A stretch of DNA of 33,077 nucleotides, taken from NCBI GenBank assembly GCA_003154115.1, contig PMCF01000384.1, positions 1-33,077 on the forward strand. The letters are read 5' to 3'. Made by a program: the position numbers and the translations under genes. Positions 8,101 through 16,046 of this stretch are shown here, piece by piece; within the stretch, counting starts at the first letter, position 1, and every line of letters begins with the position of its first letter. This DNA is from Anaerolineae bacterium (GTDB lineage Bacteria > Chloroflexota > Anaerolineae > Fen-1058). Below the pieces are notes generated by a model that made no database searches, was not told where the DNA came from, and worked only from the letters and a program-made list of their open reading frames with translations.

Positions 8101-9271
8101 ATTGATTGGGGTGGCCGATCTAACGCAGTTTTATCGCCGCGCCGTGGAGTTGGCGCGGGAAAAATTACAGGTGGAACGCTGCGGTATTTTCTTGCTGGAA
8201 GCCGAGCAAGATCAGCTGCGGGGGACATTCGGGACCAGTCTGGAGGGACAGACGGTCGACGAACATGCCAATGTCATCACCACGGATCTGCATCGCCAAC
8301 TTCTCTTGCCGGATGCGCCGTTGTGGCTGATACGCGAGGACCGTTACCAGTATTGGAATGGCAAGGCCGTCAGCCAGGCCGATGTCGGCTGGCTTGCGGC
8401 GACCAGCATTCGGTCGGGTGAACAGCCGATCGGCGTTTTTTTCAACGATAACGCCATCAGCCACACCCCGCTGGATGACGCCCGCCAGGAAGTGATCGCC
8501 ATTTACTGTTCACTGCTAGGCAGCATGCTCGAACTCAAGCGCGTGACGCAAGAACGCGAATCATTGATCGGTGAATTGGAAACGAAGAACGCCGAACTGG
8601 AGCGCTTCACGTATACCGTGTCGCACGATTTGAAAAGCCCGCTGATTACGATTCGGGGGTTTTTAGGCTTTCTGGAAAAAGACGCGGCTTCCGGCAATCT
8701 GGAACGCCTGCACGCGGATATGGCGCGCATCGCCGACGCGACCGATCGGATGCAGCATCTGTTGAATGACTTGCTGGAATTATCGCGTGTGGGCCGGATT
8801 ATGAACGCACCCGAAACCGTGCCTTTTGAGGACATCGCGCGTGAAGCGACGGCGCAGGTACAAGGGCGTCTCATGGCCCGCGGGGTGCAGGTCAACATTG
8901 CCGTGGGACTGCCGCTGGTGGTCTGTGATCGCACGCGGCTGGTGGAAGTGGTGCAGAATCTGATCGATAATGCCGTGAAGTTTATGGGTGATCAGCCCGA
9001 ACCACGTATCGAGATTGGCGTGCGATACGACGAAGGAACGCCGGCCTTTTTCGTCAAAGACAACGGCAGCGGGATCGATCCGCGCTATCAGGAGAAAGTA
9101 TTTGGCCTGTTCGATAAGCTCGATCCCAAGAGCGAGGGAACCGGTGTTGGCCTGGCGCTGGTGAAGCGCATCATCACCGTGCACGGTGGCCGCATCTGGA
9201 TCGAATCGGCTGGGCTGGGCGCTGGCACGACGTTTTGCTTCACGCTGCTGGAAGCAGCCCGTGGCGGATGA
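5108..9271 (+). CDS. Membrane sensor histidine kinase with PAS and four GAF domains
   Basis: A 1387-aa kinase. About six membrane segments (residues 20-185) are followed by a coiled coil (190-225). Next come a PAS domain (226-348), three GAF domains (about 365-515, 530-680, 690-845), a second PAS (858-985) and a fourth, more divergent GAF (about 993-1145). The kinase core follows. The HisKA motif SHDLKSPL has the phosphoacceptor His1173. The HATPase domain has an N-box (NLIDNAVKF), G1 box DNGSGID beginning at Asp1318, and a G2 box GTGVGLALVK. The form of the core resembles the bacteriophytochrome-type kinases. AGGAGG precedes the ATG. No response regulator is adjacent, so it is an orphan kinase. 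Its ligand is unknown; none of the GAF domains shows an obvious chromophore Cys. Its last 32 bp overlap the convergent glutaredoxin-like gene. Confidence 0.94.
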   Translation: MFTRLRQIITPPPFLEENKTRTAALLTAILWAAVAVGAVYAAIALLIEPQASYLVFVGGMGLILLVLLVAVRRGHVVAASWLFSIGAWVGLLLAAYAFGGVRSSSYGALVLIVIIAGILLSGRASVIVAALSIGFGWILAQAETSGWYQPTPDHLSLFNTWIGQALSFVVAAVLLSLTARSVRHALALARESQAALAHSNLTLQARTLELERERSALQQERDFVARLMDTSSAGILRIDRSGRISFANAGAERILGLARSEIIQRRYDAPAWHNTDLAGAPLPAEQLPVARVMAGGQAVYDMQHAIQWPDHQRVLLSVNAAPIFDEAGHLDGVVATVEDITARKEAEQLLNRQARQLQAAAEVSRAVASILDLDELLPRVVELMKAGFDLYYAGLFLSDETGQRVMLHAATGEAGRIMLESNYHLLIDEQSMIGWCVAHGQARIALDVGADSVRFDNPLLPATRSEMALPLLSRGRVIGAVTIQSDRPAAFTTADVAALQTMADQVAIAIDNAQLFETEKHTAALMTVLRDIGLVLSSELDLPILLQTIVQRAALLLDAPMGALLLVQPAGAALAEVASYHMPTNRQLIPLGEGVTGRVAQSGQFLIVEDYGRWPGRYVPLGEVNYRSVLGVPIQQQGRVIGVLNLFDDRPARFDQADANVLQLFAVQAAVALENAKLFDTIRRRLDELSVLHAVALAATEATAVEQLVNRTMEIIGQVLFPDFAGILLRDPVSNLVHGRLYQAGVYVPLDNDVVPEGQGVIGSVVATGQARLIPDVRLEPAYATLNADVLSELCVPMQVGDRIIGAINVENRQVGAFTEGDEQLLSTVAGQLGTAIERLRAEAARRENEEALARERNLLRTLIDNLPEVSIFVKDTQSRFLTTNAAHLKLFGLSQVEDVVGKTDFDLLPREFAEQYYADEQTLVREGQPLLNREELVPDQAGRLHWYLIHKVPLRDRQQRIIGLVGMSQDITARKQVEAREQTIARGLRGVLEAADELIGVADLTQFYRRAVELAREKLQVERCGIFLLEAEQDQLRGTFGTSLEGQTVDEHANVITTDLHRQLLLPDAPLWLIREDRYQYWNGKAVSQADVGWLAATSIRSGEQPIGVFFNDNAISHTPLDDARQEVIAIYCSLLGSMLELKRVTQERESLIGELETKNAELERFTYTVSHDLKSPLITIRGFLGFLEKDAASGNLERLHADMARIADATDRMQHLLNDLLELSRVGRIMNAPETVPFEDIAREATAQVQGRLMARGVQVNIAVGLPLVVCDRTRLVEVVQNLIDNAVKFMGDQPEPRIEIGVRYDEGTPAFFVKDNGSGIDPRYQEKVFGLFDKLDPKSEGTGVGLALVKRIITVHGGRIWIESAGLGAGTTFCFTLLEAARGG

Positions 9272-9569
9272 GGAATTGTTGCAACCCGGTGCGTGATGGC
9301 TCGCTGATGATCGATCCACGATCGACGTTGCGCACGGATTCGTATTGGCCGATCGTCCGGGGCGGCTCGATCGGGTTGTTCTCTTCATCGGCGATCACCA
9401 GGGTCGGCACCGCTAAACAGCCGACCAATTCCTGCATCGTCTGCGCGGCATCCGCTTCGCGTGAGATGTTGATCTCGACGTAGGATACGTTGAACTCGGC
9501 CAGGCAGCGGCGGGCGAGTTCTTGATCGGGACAGGTGCGTTCGCGGGTGTATAAGAGTAGTCGGGTCAT
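9240..9569 (-). CDS. Glutaredoxin-like protein
   Basis: A 109-aa protein of thioredoxin fold. The N-terminal strand MTRLLLYTRE is followed by CPDQ (Cys13), where classic glutaredoxins have CPYC, so only the first cysteine is kept; Cys22 and Cys51 are also present. The cis-proline loop AVPTLVI has Pro55. The C-terminal part (RTIGQYESVRNVDRGS onward) is not typical of classic glutaredoxins. The open frame extends far upstream, antisense to the acyl-CoA synthetase; I place the start at 9569 because the fold begins there. A perfect TATAAT on the minus strand (9577-9582) ends only 7 nt before the ATG, so the transcript may be leaderless. The 3' end overlaps the kinase gene. The most likely role is thiol redox or monothiol chemistry. 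Confidence 0.8.
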   Translation of the reverse strand: MTRLLLYTRERTCPDQELARRCLAEFNVSYVEINISREADAAQTMQELVGCLAVPTLVIADEENNPIEPPRTIGQYESVRNVDRGSIISEPSRTGLQQFLIRHGLLPAA

Positions 9570-9608
9570 AGCGCCGATTATACCTGAAGCGGCGCTGGAG
9601 GAGATAAT

Positions 9609-11738
9609 ATGCTTGAAACGTTGTTTGCTCCGCGTGGGATCGCCGTTATCGGCGCCAGCCGCGACGAAACCAAGCTGGGCTATGGCGTGGCGCGCAACCT
9701 GGTGAATTCCGGCTATCGCGGCGCTGTTCACTTCATCAACCCCCACGCCGATCAGATTCTCGGCCTCCGCTGTTACCCCTCGATCGAGGCTGCGCCCGAT
9801 CCGATCGATCTCGTCGTCGTCATCGTGCCGGCCGCGCTGGTGCCCCAGACGATCGAGGCCTGCGGGCAGCGCGGCATCCGCTGGGCCATCATCGTGTCCG
9901 GCGGTTTTCGTGAAACCGATCGGGCTGGGGCTGATCTCGAACGGCAGATCGTCGCGATCGCGCGGCGGTACGGCCTGCGCTTGATCGGCCCCAACTGCAT
10001 CGGCCTGATCGATACGCATCTGCCTTTCAACACCACCTTCATCAAGAGTGTGCCTCATCCCGGTGAGATTGCTTTCGTGTCGCAATCAGGCGCGATCTGT
10101 CAGGCCGTCATCGATTGGGGCACGGGCATGGGCTTCGGTTTTTCGCGCATCGCCTCGCTGGGCAACCAGGCCGATCTGTCGGAAGCCGAAGTGATCACGG
10201 CCCTCGCGGCTGATCCGCATACGCGCGTCATCACGATGTACCTCGAAGGCGTGAAAGATGGCGCGCAATTCAAGCAAGCGGTGAGCGCCGCCGCGCGTGA
10301 CAAATCGATCGTCGCGTTGAAGGTAGGGCGAACCGCGGCCGGGAAGCGGGCGGTGTCATCGCACACGGGCGCGCTAGCCGGGCAAGAAACGGCCTACGAT
10401 GTGGTGTTTGATCGCTATGGCATTCTGCGCGCTAACACGACGGAGGAGTTGTTCGATTGGGCGCGGGCGTTGGCCTGGTGTCCGCCGCTGATGGGTGATC
10501 GGGTGGCCGTGTTGACCAACGCCGGTGGGCCGGGCATTCTGGCGGTTGATGCCATCGAGGCGAATGGTCTGCGTCTGGCAACTCTTTCGATCGAAACGAT
10601 CGCCGCGCTGAAAGAATTCTTGCTGCCCCACGCGTCCTTCCACAACCCGATCGATATGCTGGCCTCCGCCGGGCCGCGCGAATATGCGGCGGCGCTGCGA
10701 GTCCTGTTGAACGATGCCAGGGTCGATGCGGTACTGGTGATTTGCGTGCCACCGCCGATCGAGGATCTGACGCCCGTGGCACAAGCGATCGCCGCAGTTG
10801 GCCTGGGCGCGATGAAACCTGTCGTGGTTGCGGTGATGGGCGAGGCCACGGTGCGCGATGCTTTGAAGGCCCTGCGCGCCGTGCGGCTAACGGACTATCG
10901 TTTCCCCGAGCGGGCCGCGTCGGCGTTGGGTGCGTTGTGGCGACATGTGCAGTGGCTGGCGCGTCCCAGCGAGGAGCCAGTGGTGTTTGAGGATGTGGAT
11001 CGCAAGGCAGCATCAGCGTCATTGCGAGGAGCGTTTCCCAGCGAGTGCGAAGCCTCCCCTTGGGACGAAGCAATCTCATTTGAATGGATCACCGGCACAC
11101 AGGCAACACGGATTCTGGAGGCGTATGGCATCGAGGGAACGCGTGAAGCGCTGGTGCGAACGGCTGATGAGGCCGCGCAGTGGGCGGAGGAATTCGGTTA
11201 TCCAGTGGTGCTGAAGATCGCTTCGCCGGATATTCCGCACAAGTCGGACATCGGCGGGGTGGCGCTCGATCTGCGCGAGGCGGAGGCGCTGCGCTTGGCG
11301 TTTGAGCGCATCATGGCGAAGGCACGCGCGGCGATGCCAGAGGCGCGCCTCGATGGTGCGACGATACAGCCCATGCTGCGTGACGGCCAAGAGGTGATCA
11401 TCGGCGCAGTGCGCGACGAGCAGTTCGGGCCGTTGATCATGTTTGGCGCGGGCGGCGTGGACGTAGAAGGTCAACGCGATGTGGCTTTTGGATTAGCGCC
11501 ATTGACGCGGTTGGAAGCAGAGCGAATGATCGAGGCGACGTTTGCCGGACGACGGTTGTGCGGCTTGCGCGGATCGCCGCCGGTTGATCGGGAGGCCGTG
11601 ATCGATCGGGTCTTGCGAGTGGCGCAGTTTGCGGTCGAATTCCCGCAAGTGGCCGAGGTGGAAATCAATCCACTGCGGGTGCTGGAGAGCGGCGCAACGG
11701 CGATCGATGTGAGGATACGGGTGATAAGTGATGAGTGA
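9609..11738 (+). CDS. Acyl-CoA synthetase (NDP/ADP-forming), acetate-CoA ligase type
   Basis: A 709-aa single-chain member of the ADP-forming acyl-CoA synthetase family, which interconverts acyl-CoA plus ADP and phosphate with free acid plus ATP. It begins with a CoA-binding Rossmann domain (GIAVIGASRDETKLGYGVAR, residues 9-28). The succinyl-CoA-ligase-like domains follow, including SSHTGALAGQE, whose His is the expected phosphohistidine. The C-terminal ATP-grasp domain begins near residue 490 (TQATRILEAYGIEGT) and has GYPVVLKIASPDIPHKSDIG and GVDVEGQRDVAFGLAPL. GGAGGAG precedes the ATG at 9609. Residues 470-490 or so come from an inserted palindromic repeat in the linker before the ATP-grasp domain. 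The last codons are part of a heptamer array. Acetate, propionate or another acid could be the substrate. Confidence 0.92.
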   Translation: MLETLFAPRGIAVIGASRDETKLGYGVARNLVNSGYRGAVHFINPHADQILGLRCYPSIEAAPDPIDLVVVIVPAALVPQTIEACGQRGIRWAIIVSGGFRETDRAGADLERQIVAIARRYGLRLIGPNCIGLIDTHLPFNTTFIKSVPHPGEIAFVSQSGAICQAVIDWGTGMGFGFSRIASLGNQADLSEAEVITALAADPHTRVITMYLEGVKDGAQFKQAVSAAARDKSIVALKVGRTAAGKRAVSSHTGALAGQETAYDVVFDRYGILRANTTEELFDWARALAWCPPLMGDRVAVLTNAGGPGILAVDAIEANGLRLATLSIETIAALKEFLLPHASFHNPIDMLASAGPREYAAALRVLLNDARVDAVLVICVPPPIEDLTPVAQAIAAVGLGAMKPVVVAVMGEATVRDALKALRAVRLTDYRFPERAASALGALWRHVQWLARPSEEPVVFEDVDRKAASASLRGAFPSECEASPWDEAISFEWITGTQATRILEAYGIEGTREALVRTADEAAQWAEEFGYPVVLKIASPDIPHKSDIGGVALDLREAEALRLAFERIMAKARAAMPEARLDGATIQPMLRDGQEVIIGAVRDEQFGPLIMFGAGGVDVEGQRDVAFGLAPLTRLEAERMIEATFAGRRLCGLRGSPPVDREAVIDRVLRVAQFAVEFPQVAEVEINPLRVLESGATAIDVRIRVISDE
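11017..11080 (+). repeat. REP-like palindromic element inserted in frame in the acyl-CoA synthetase gene
   Basis: gcgtcattgcgaggagcg (11017-11034) and ggacgaagcaatctc (11063-11077) match the outer and inner blocks of the intergenic element at 294-429. The frame stays open across it and yields about 21 residues (ASLRGAFPSECEASPWDE and neighbours) between the ligase and ATP-grasp domains. Confidence 0.75.
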
Positions 11739-11794
11739 CGAGTGAATAGCTTACCATCATCATTAGCAACTCACTCGTCACTTGTCACTCGTCA
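11721..11794. repeat. Inverted heptamer array between convergent genes
   Basis: Four units (gtgataa, gtgatga, gtgacga, gtgaata) occupy 11721-11748. After a 22-bp centre come tcactcg, tcacttg, tcactcg and tca (11771-11794), the reverse complement of the same unit. The left arm encodes the last residues and the TGA of the acyl-CoA synthetase; the right arm supplies the stop (tca, 11792-11794) of the Vps62-like gene on the other strand. The RNA from either strand can fold into a hairpin, so it may serve as a bidirectional terminator. Confidence 0.85.
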
Positions 11795-12919
11795 GTAGAT
11801 CAAATAATCCGGCCAGCATTCCACTTCCGACCAGGCAAACGGATTGAACCACTTAACGCCCTTGCAGGTGGGGCCTATGGGGCCGCCCGCAATGAAACGC
11901 CCCAACTCGCGCGCGCCCCACGATCCTTTGAACCCCATCCACTTCAAATGACGGCGCGCCGGATTATCGGCGCTGACCATGTCGATGGGATCAGGCAGCA
12001 CTTCCACCTGCGGGGTAAGCGGCGGATGTTGCGCCCCAGGCTCCGGCACGAAGTCGCGGTTGCCGGTGTTGATCTTGAATCCGATTTTGAATTTCAACTG
12101 CCCGAAGATGACGCCTGACAACTCCGTGTTGTGGCCGTCAGGGATGTACTGAAAATACGAAGCGTGTGAGCCGGACGCGATGTACACGACGGGATGTGTG
12201 TCCTCCAGGTGTTCGATGTCTGCCCAGTGGCGGCGCGCGCCGTTCTCATGCTCAGAGTATGTCGCGCCGAGCGGCGCCCAGGTGCTGCCCTGCCGGCGCA
12301 GAAAAACCGTGATGCTTTCCCAGTCGGCTTCGTGGATGTTGGCCCAGTCGTCGAAGTAATAGCAGAACCAATATTGCAGCGCCAGATCGTCGGGCTGAGT
12401 TTGCCCGCCGGGTTGGTAGAAAGGCCGGCCTACTTTTCCTTCATACTCTGCGAATTCGACCTTCAGATTGGCTTCGCCAGCTTTCACAGCTTCTTCGCGC
12501 GTCAGGATGTGGGCGTAAACTGTCAGCGGAAATCGATCACGTCCCGTGCGCCCTGTGGCATCCGACTGATCCAAAATATCGAAATAAGTGTTCCAGGCTT
12601 GCTGCGGATTAGGGATAGGCCCGCCCAGCAAGCGAATCTGGTGCGATGTGTTATCACTCTTGGCGAGGTTGTCCAGCGTGGTCGGGGGACGGCTGTTCTG
12701 ATTGAACAACCACTCGATGTGCCCCTGGCCCAGCGAACGCAATGTGCCGGGAAATAAGCGGCCTCGTTCCAACAGCAATTCCAGGCTGCGCGGATGATAA
12801 TCGCCGGCGCCGCCTTCAATTCTAGGCTTGCCGAGTTCCTTCCTTTCAGGGAACAAGATCAGACGTGGCGCATAACGCTGCGCGAGTTCGACGCGTTCTT
12901 CCCAGGTGAGCGTGGACAT
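11792..12919 (-). CDS. Vps62-related protein
   Basis: A 375-aa protein that resembles the Vps62 family, best known from fungi and plants and found scattered in bacteria; its biochemical role is not settled. It begins LTWEERVELAQRYAPRLILF. The core has LQYWFCYYFDDW, HEADWESITVFL and a late VVYIASGSHASYF, the most recognisable conserved segments. It has no clear signal peptide or membrane helix. I chose the ATG at 12919 (MSTLTW) because GGAGGAG stands 6 nt upstream; the open frame extends 19 codons further. It has no partner on its strand, and it converges with the acyl-CoA synthetase across a heptamer array that provides its stop codon. Confidence 0.72.
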   Translation of the reverse strand: MSTLTWEERVELAQRYAPRLILFPERKELGKPRIEGGAGDYHPRSLELLLERGRLFPGTLRSLGQGHIEWLFNQNSRPPTTLDNLAKSDNTSHQIRLLGGPIPNPQQAWNTYFDILDQSDATGRTGRDRFPLTVYAHILTREEAVKAGEANLKVEFAEYEGKVGRPFYQPGGQTQPDDLALQYWFCYYFDDWANIHEADWESITVFLRRQGSTWAPLGATYSEHENGARRHWADIEHLEDTHPVVYIASGSHASYFQYIPDGHNTELSGVIFGQLKFKIGFKINTGNRDFVPEPGAQHPPLTPQVEVLPDPIDMVSADNPARRHLKWMGFKGSWGARELGRFIAGGPIGPTCKGVKWFNPFAWSEVECWPDYLIY

Positions 12920-12984
12920 GAATCTCCTCCAGAACGTAGCCTGACTTACTATACAACAAAAGTTGAGCAAAGGCATAATCGGTT

Positions 12985-13012
12985 TTGACGCCGGCCAATC
13001 CTGTACTACAAT
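12985..13012 (+). promoter_or_regulatory. Sigma70-type promoter of the L7/L12-repeat protein gene
   Basis: TTGACG (12985-12990) and TACAAT (13007-13012) are separated by 16 bp. This gives a predicted start near 13019 and a leader of about 33 nt with GAGAGGAG before the ATG at 13052. Five of six bases match consensus in each box. Confidence 0.65.
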
Positions 13013-13051
13013 GTTCTTCAGATTGAAGGCTTACTTAGGCGAGAGGAGACC

Positions 13052-14176
13052 ATGACGGTTAATGATCTGCAATGTCCTAATTGTGGAGCGCCGATCGATT
13101 TTGCGGGCAGCACGCAAGCGATCTGTTCGTTCTGCCAGTCGAAGTTGTATTTCACACCTGAAGGGGTCAAGACGGAGAGCGTTTTGAATGATGTGCTCAA
13201 GGGCAAGCCCGCGACGGCCGGGATTGATCTCTCAGGCATCCTGGAGCAGCTGCGGGCGGGCAAAAAGATCGAGGCGATCAAGCTGTATCGCGAACAGACG
13301 GGTCTGGGCTTGAAGGAAGCGAAGGACGCCGTCGAAGCGATCGAGCGTGGCGAGACGCCGGAGTTGACGCTGCGTGTGACCTCAGCCACGCATGGCGTGT
13401 CCGGGGTCGATCTCGATCAGATCACTGAGCTGTTGCTGCAAAACAAAAAGATCGACGCGATCAAGCTGTATCGCGAACAGACGGGTCTGGGCTTGAAGGA
13501 AGCGAAGGACGCTGTCGAAGCAATCGAACGCGGCGAGACACCCGCGCTGCCTTCACCACGGTTGCTTGCAACGGCTCCCCATCCTTACAGCATCGATTTG
13601 GATTCGATCACGGCGTTGGCGCGCCAGGGCAATAAAATCGGTGCGATCAAGTTGTATCGTGAGCAAACGGGCGTGGGGCTGAAGGAAGCGAAGGACGCCG
13701 TCGAAGCGATCGCGCGGGGCGAAATGCCGGTGGTGACAATCGATCAGCACCGTGGCGCGCCGGAGACCTCAACTCAATCACGCGGCGTTTCCACCTTCTC
13801 CGGCTGTCTGGGTTGCCTGCCGATACTGTTGTTCGTCGGCCTCTGCGCGGGGCTGATCATGTTTACCAGCCAGATCGCATTTCGCGCATGGGGACCGCTG
13901 GACCAGGTCATGCAGATTCTCAACAATGATCCTCAAGTCACACAGGCTTTCGGACAGCCACTCAACGTGGGGCCGTTTATTACGGGCAGCATCAGCGGTG
14001 GCGATACGTCTTCGTCGGCGCATTTCAGTGTGCCGTTGTACGGCCCGCAGCGCAGCGGTACGCTGCAGGTCAGTGGCAGTTGGCGGCGGGGTGTGTGGGA
14101 CATCAGCATCAGTGTCCTCTATGCGGGTGAAGACGGTGAGGAGCAAACGATTTACATCACACAGAAAGTAAAGTGA
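13052..14176 (+). CDS. Zinc-ribbon membrane protein with three ribosomal L7/L12-C-terminal-like repeats
   Basis: A 374-aa protein with an unusual architecture. A zinc ribbon stands at the N-terminus (Cys8, Cys11, Cys25, Cys28). Three nearly identical repeats follow (about residues 60-110, 120-170 and 182-228), each with AIKLYREQTGLGLKEAKDAV or a close variant; the GLGLKEAKD motif is the hallmark of the L7/L12 C-terminal domain. A membrane helix (about 248-275) then leads to a C-terminal domain (about 278-374) similar to Coa1-like domains, beta-rich and beginning with a GPLDQVMQILNNDP helix. The N-terminal part would be cytoplasmic. A good promoter precedes it, and the GH20 gene starts 13 bp after its stop. 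Function unknown; it is not a ribosomal protein, but the repeats suggest protein docking. Confidence 0.85.
   Translation: MTVNDLQCPNCGAPIDFAGSTQAICSFCQSKLYFTPEGVKTESVLNDVLKGKPATAGIDLSGILEQLRAGKKIEAIKLYREQTGLGLKEAKDAVEAIERGETPELTLRVTSATHGVSGVDLDQITELLLQNKKIDAIKLYREQTGLGLKEAKDAVEAIERGETPALPSPRLLATAPHPYSIDLDSITALARQGNKIGAIKLYREQTGVGLKEAKDAVEAIARGEMPVVTIDQHRGAPETSTQSRGVSTFSGCLGCLPILLFVGLCAGLIMFTSQIAFRAWGPLDQVMQILNNDPQVTQAFGQPLNVGPFITGSISGGDTSSSAHFSVPLYGPQRSGTLQVSGSWRRGVWDISISVLYAGEDGEEQTIYITQKVK
13265..13726 (+). repeat. Three tandem coding repeats of the L7/L12-like domain
   Basis: Repeat cores begin near 13268, 13451 and 13637, with periods of 183 and 186 bp. The first two are almost identical at DNA level over about 90 bp; the third has more synonymous changes. 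The spacing keeps the frame. This pattern points to recent duplication of the first two copies. Confidence 0.85.
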
Positions 14177-14189
14177 ACAAGGAGTGATG

Positions 14190-16046
14190 ATGATGGAACT
14201 TGTGCTGCTGCCTCGGCCACGCCAGATCGAACTGTTTGAGCAGGCACACGTGCTGCGTGGCGATCGGTTCATCCTGTTGGATGGGACCGATCCGCAGGCC
14301 CTGCGTTTTGCCGCGCAGCGCTTTCAGACTACGCTGCAACGGGTGTGCGGACTGCAATGGTCATTGCACGCCAGCGCTGTGGCGCCGCAGGAGATGATCG
14401 GGTTGGCGCTGCATCTAGCGCCCGATCGTGTAACGCACCCGCAAGGATATGAGCTGACGATCGGGCCGGAACAGATCAGCATTGAGGCGCATGACGCCGC
14501 CGGCGTGTTCTATGGCATCTGCACGTTGATCCAAATTCTGGAAGGCAGCGAGCAGGCCGCGCAGCTGCCCGGCCTGCATATCGTCGATTGGCCGGACTTC
14601 CCGGTGCGCGGCGTGATGCTCGACATCAGCCGCGATCGTGTGCCGACCCTGAAGACCACGCGCGCCCTGATCGATCGTCTGGCGAGTTGGAAGATCAACC
14701 AATTCCAGTTGTATACCGAGCACACTTTTGCGTATCTGAATCATCCCGAAGTGTGGGCGAATGCTTCGCCGCTCACGGGCGAGGAGATTCTGGAATTGGA
14801 CGCTTACTGCCACGAACGCCACATCGAACTGGTGCCGAATCAGAATTCGTTCGGGCACATGCAGCGCTGGTTCGAGCACGCGCGTTACGCGCCGCTGGCC
14901 GAAGCGTCGGACGGCTTTGATTTTCCGTGGGGCGATCGCAGCGCGGGGCCGTTCAGCCTGTGCCCGATCGATCCCGGCAGCCTGACGCTGGTGACGGGTC
15001 TCTTCGACGAATTGCTGCCGCACTTCACCAGCCGGATGTTCAACGTGGGCTGCGACGAAATCTTCGATCTGGGACAGGGCCGCAGTCGTGCGGAGTGCGA
15101 TCGGGTGGGCACGGGCCGCGTGTATGTGGACTATCTGCGCAAGATCTATCAAGCGGTGACCGAGCGTCAGCACGTCATGCAGTTCTGGGGCGATATCATC
15201 GTGCAGTATCCTGAGTTGATTTCAGAATTGCCGCGCGATGCGATTGCGTTGGAATGGGGTTACGAGGCCGATCATCCGTTTGATGCACATGGCGCGCAGT
15301 TGGCGCAGGCGGGCCTGCCGTTCTATGTGTGCCCCGGCACGTCGTCGTGGAATTCGATCGGCGGGCGCACGGATAATGCGCTGGCGAATTTACGCAACGC
15401 CGCCGAGCATGGTCTGAAGCACGGCGCGCGTGGTTACCTCAACACCGATTGGGGCGATAACGGCCATTGGCAGTCGCTGCCGATTAGCGAATTGGGCTTT
15501 GCGATGGGGGCGGCGTATGCGTGGGCGTGGGAGGCCAATCGGGCGTTGGATGTGCCGCGCGTAGTGAGTCAATGCGTGTTCGATGATCCCAGCGGCAACC
15601 TGGGACACGTGGCCTACGATCTCGGTAACGTTTATCAGACGCTGGGTTTTGTGCCGAACAATTCGTCGGGGTTGTTCTGGATGCTGCACTGGCCGTTAAC
15701 GCAAGTGGCCGAATATCGTGACAGTGTGTCGCCGGAAACGCTGCACGCGACGCTAACCGCGATCGATCACGCGTTAGCGCCGTTGCCAGAGACGCGCAGC
15801 ACGCGGGCCGATATCGATTTGCTGCGGCGTGAGTTTGAACTGGCGGGCTGGATGCTGCGACATGCGGCGCAGCGCGGCCTGCTGGCGATCGGCGCACCGC
15901 TGGGGTCCATACGCGATCTCGATCGCGATCTGCGTGCGATCGTGCGCGAGTACGAAGTGGTGTGGCTGGCGCGCAATCGGCCCGGCGGTTTGAGTGACAG
16001 CGTGGCGCGGCTGGCGCGCTTGCACGAGGATTATGTGGCAAGCTAA
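14190..16046 (+). CDS. Glycoside hydrolase family 20 (beta-N-acetylhexosaminidase-like)
   Basis: A 618-aa enzyme predicted to remove terminal beta-linked N-acetylhexosamine from glycans. The N-terminal alpha/beta domain (about 1-125) has the usual SIEAHDAAGVFYGICTL. The TIM barrel begins at PVRGVMLDISRDRVPT. The family's catalytic Asp-Glu pair is in VGCDEIFDLG (Asp289, Glu290), and NFEE-like and WGD sequences (QFWGDII, NTDWGDNGHW) line the barrel. It lacks a signal peptide, so it may act in the cytoplasm on imported sugars. AAGGAG lies before a run of GTG-ATG-ATG-ATG; I chose the ATG at 14190, but 14187 or 14193 is as likely. It follows the L7/L12-repeat gene by 13 bp and is probably cotranscribed with it. 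Confidence 0.9.
   Translation: MMELVLLPRPRQIELFEQAHVLRGDRFILLDGTDPQALRFAAQRFQTTLQRVCGLQWSLHASAVAPQEMIGLALHLAPDRVTHPQGYELTIGPEQISIEAHDAAGVFYGICTLIQILEGSEQAAQLPGLHIVDWPDFPVRGVMLDISRDRVPTLKTTRALIDRLASWKINQFQLYTEHTFAYLNHPEVWANASPLTGEEILELDAYCHERHIELVPNQNSFGHMQRWFEHARYAPLAEASDGFDFPWGDRSAGPFSLCPIDPGSLTLVTGLFDELLPHFTSRMFNVGCDEIFDLGQGRSRAECDRVGTGRVYVDYLRKIYQAVTERQHVMQFWGDIIVQYPELISELPRDAIALEWGYEADHPFDAHGAQLAQAGLPFYVCPGTSSWNSIGGRTDNALANLRNAAEHGLKHGARGYLNTDWGDNGHWQSLPISELGFAMGAAYAWAWEANRALDVPRVVSQCVFDDPSGNLGHVAYDLGNVYQTLGFVPNNSSGLFWMLHWPLTQVAEYRDSVSPETLHATLTAIDHALAPLPETRSTRADIDLLRREFELAGWMLRHAAQRGLLAIGAPLGSIRDLDRDLRAIVREYEVVWLARNRPGGLSDSVARLARLHEDYVAS

Noticed and set aside
9570-10085. Upstream extension of the glutaredoxin-like frame
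   Set aside because: It is antisense to the CoA-binding domain of the acyl-CoA synthetase and shows no domain; the glutaredoxin fold begins at 9569.
10432-11079. Minus-strand open frame of 215 codons
   Set aside because: It lies opposite the acyl-CoA synthetase and is Arg/Pro/Ser-rich, as expected for an antisense frame in GC-rich DNA.
13052-14176. Ribosomal protein L7/L12 gene (rplL)
   Set aside because: Only the C-terminal motif is shared. The protein has a zinc ribbon, three copies and a membrane helix, and no rplJ or rpoB gene is near.
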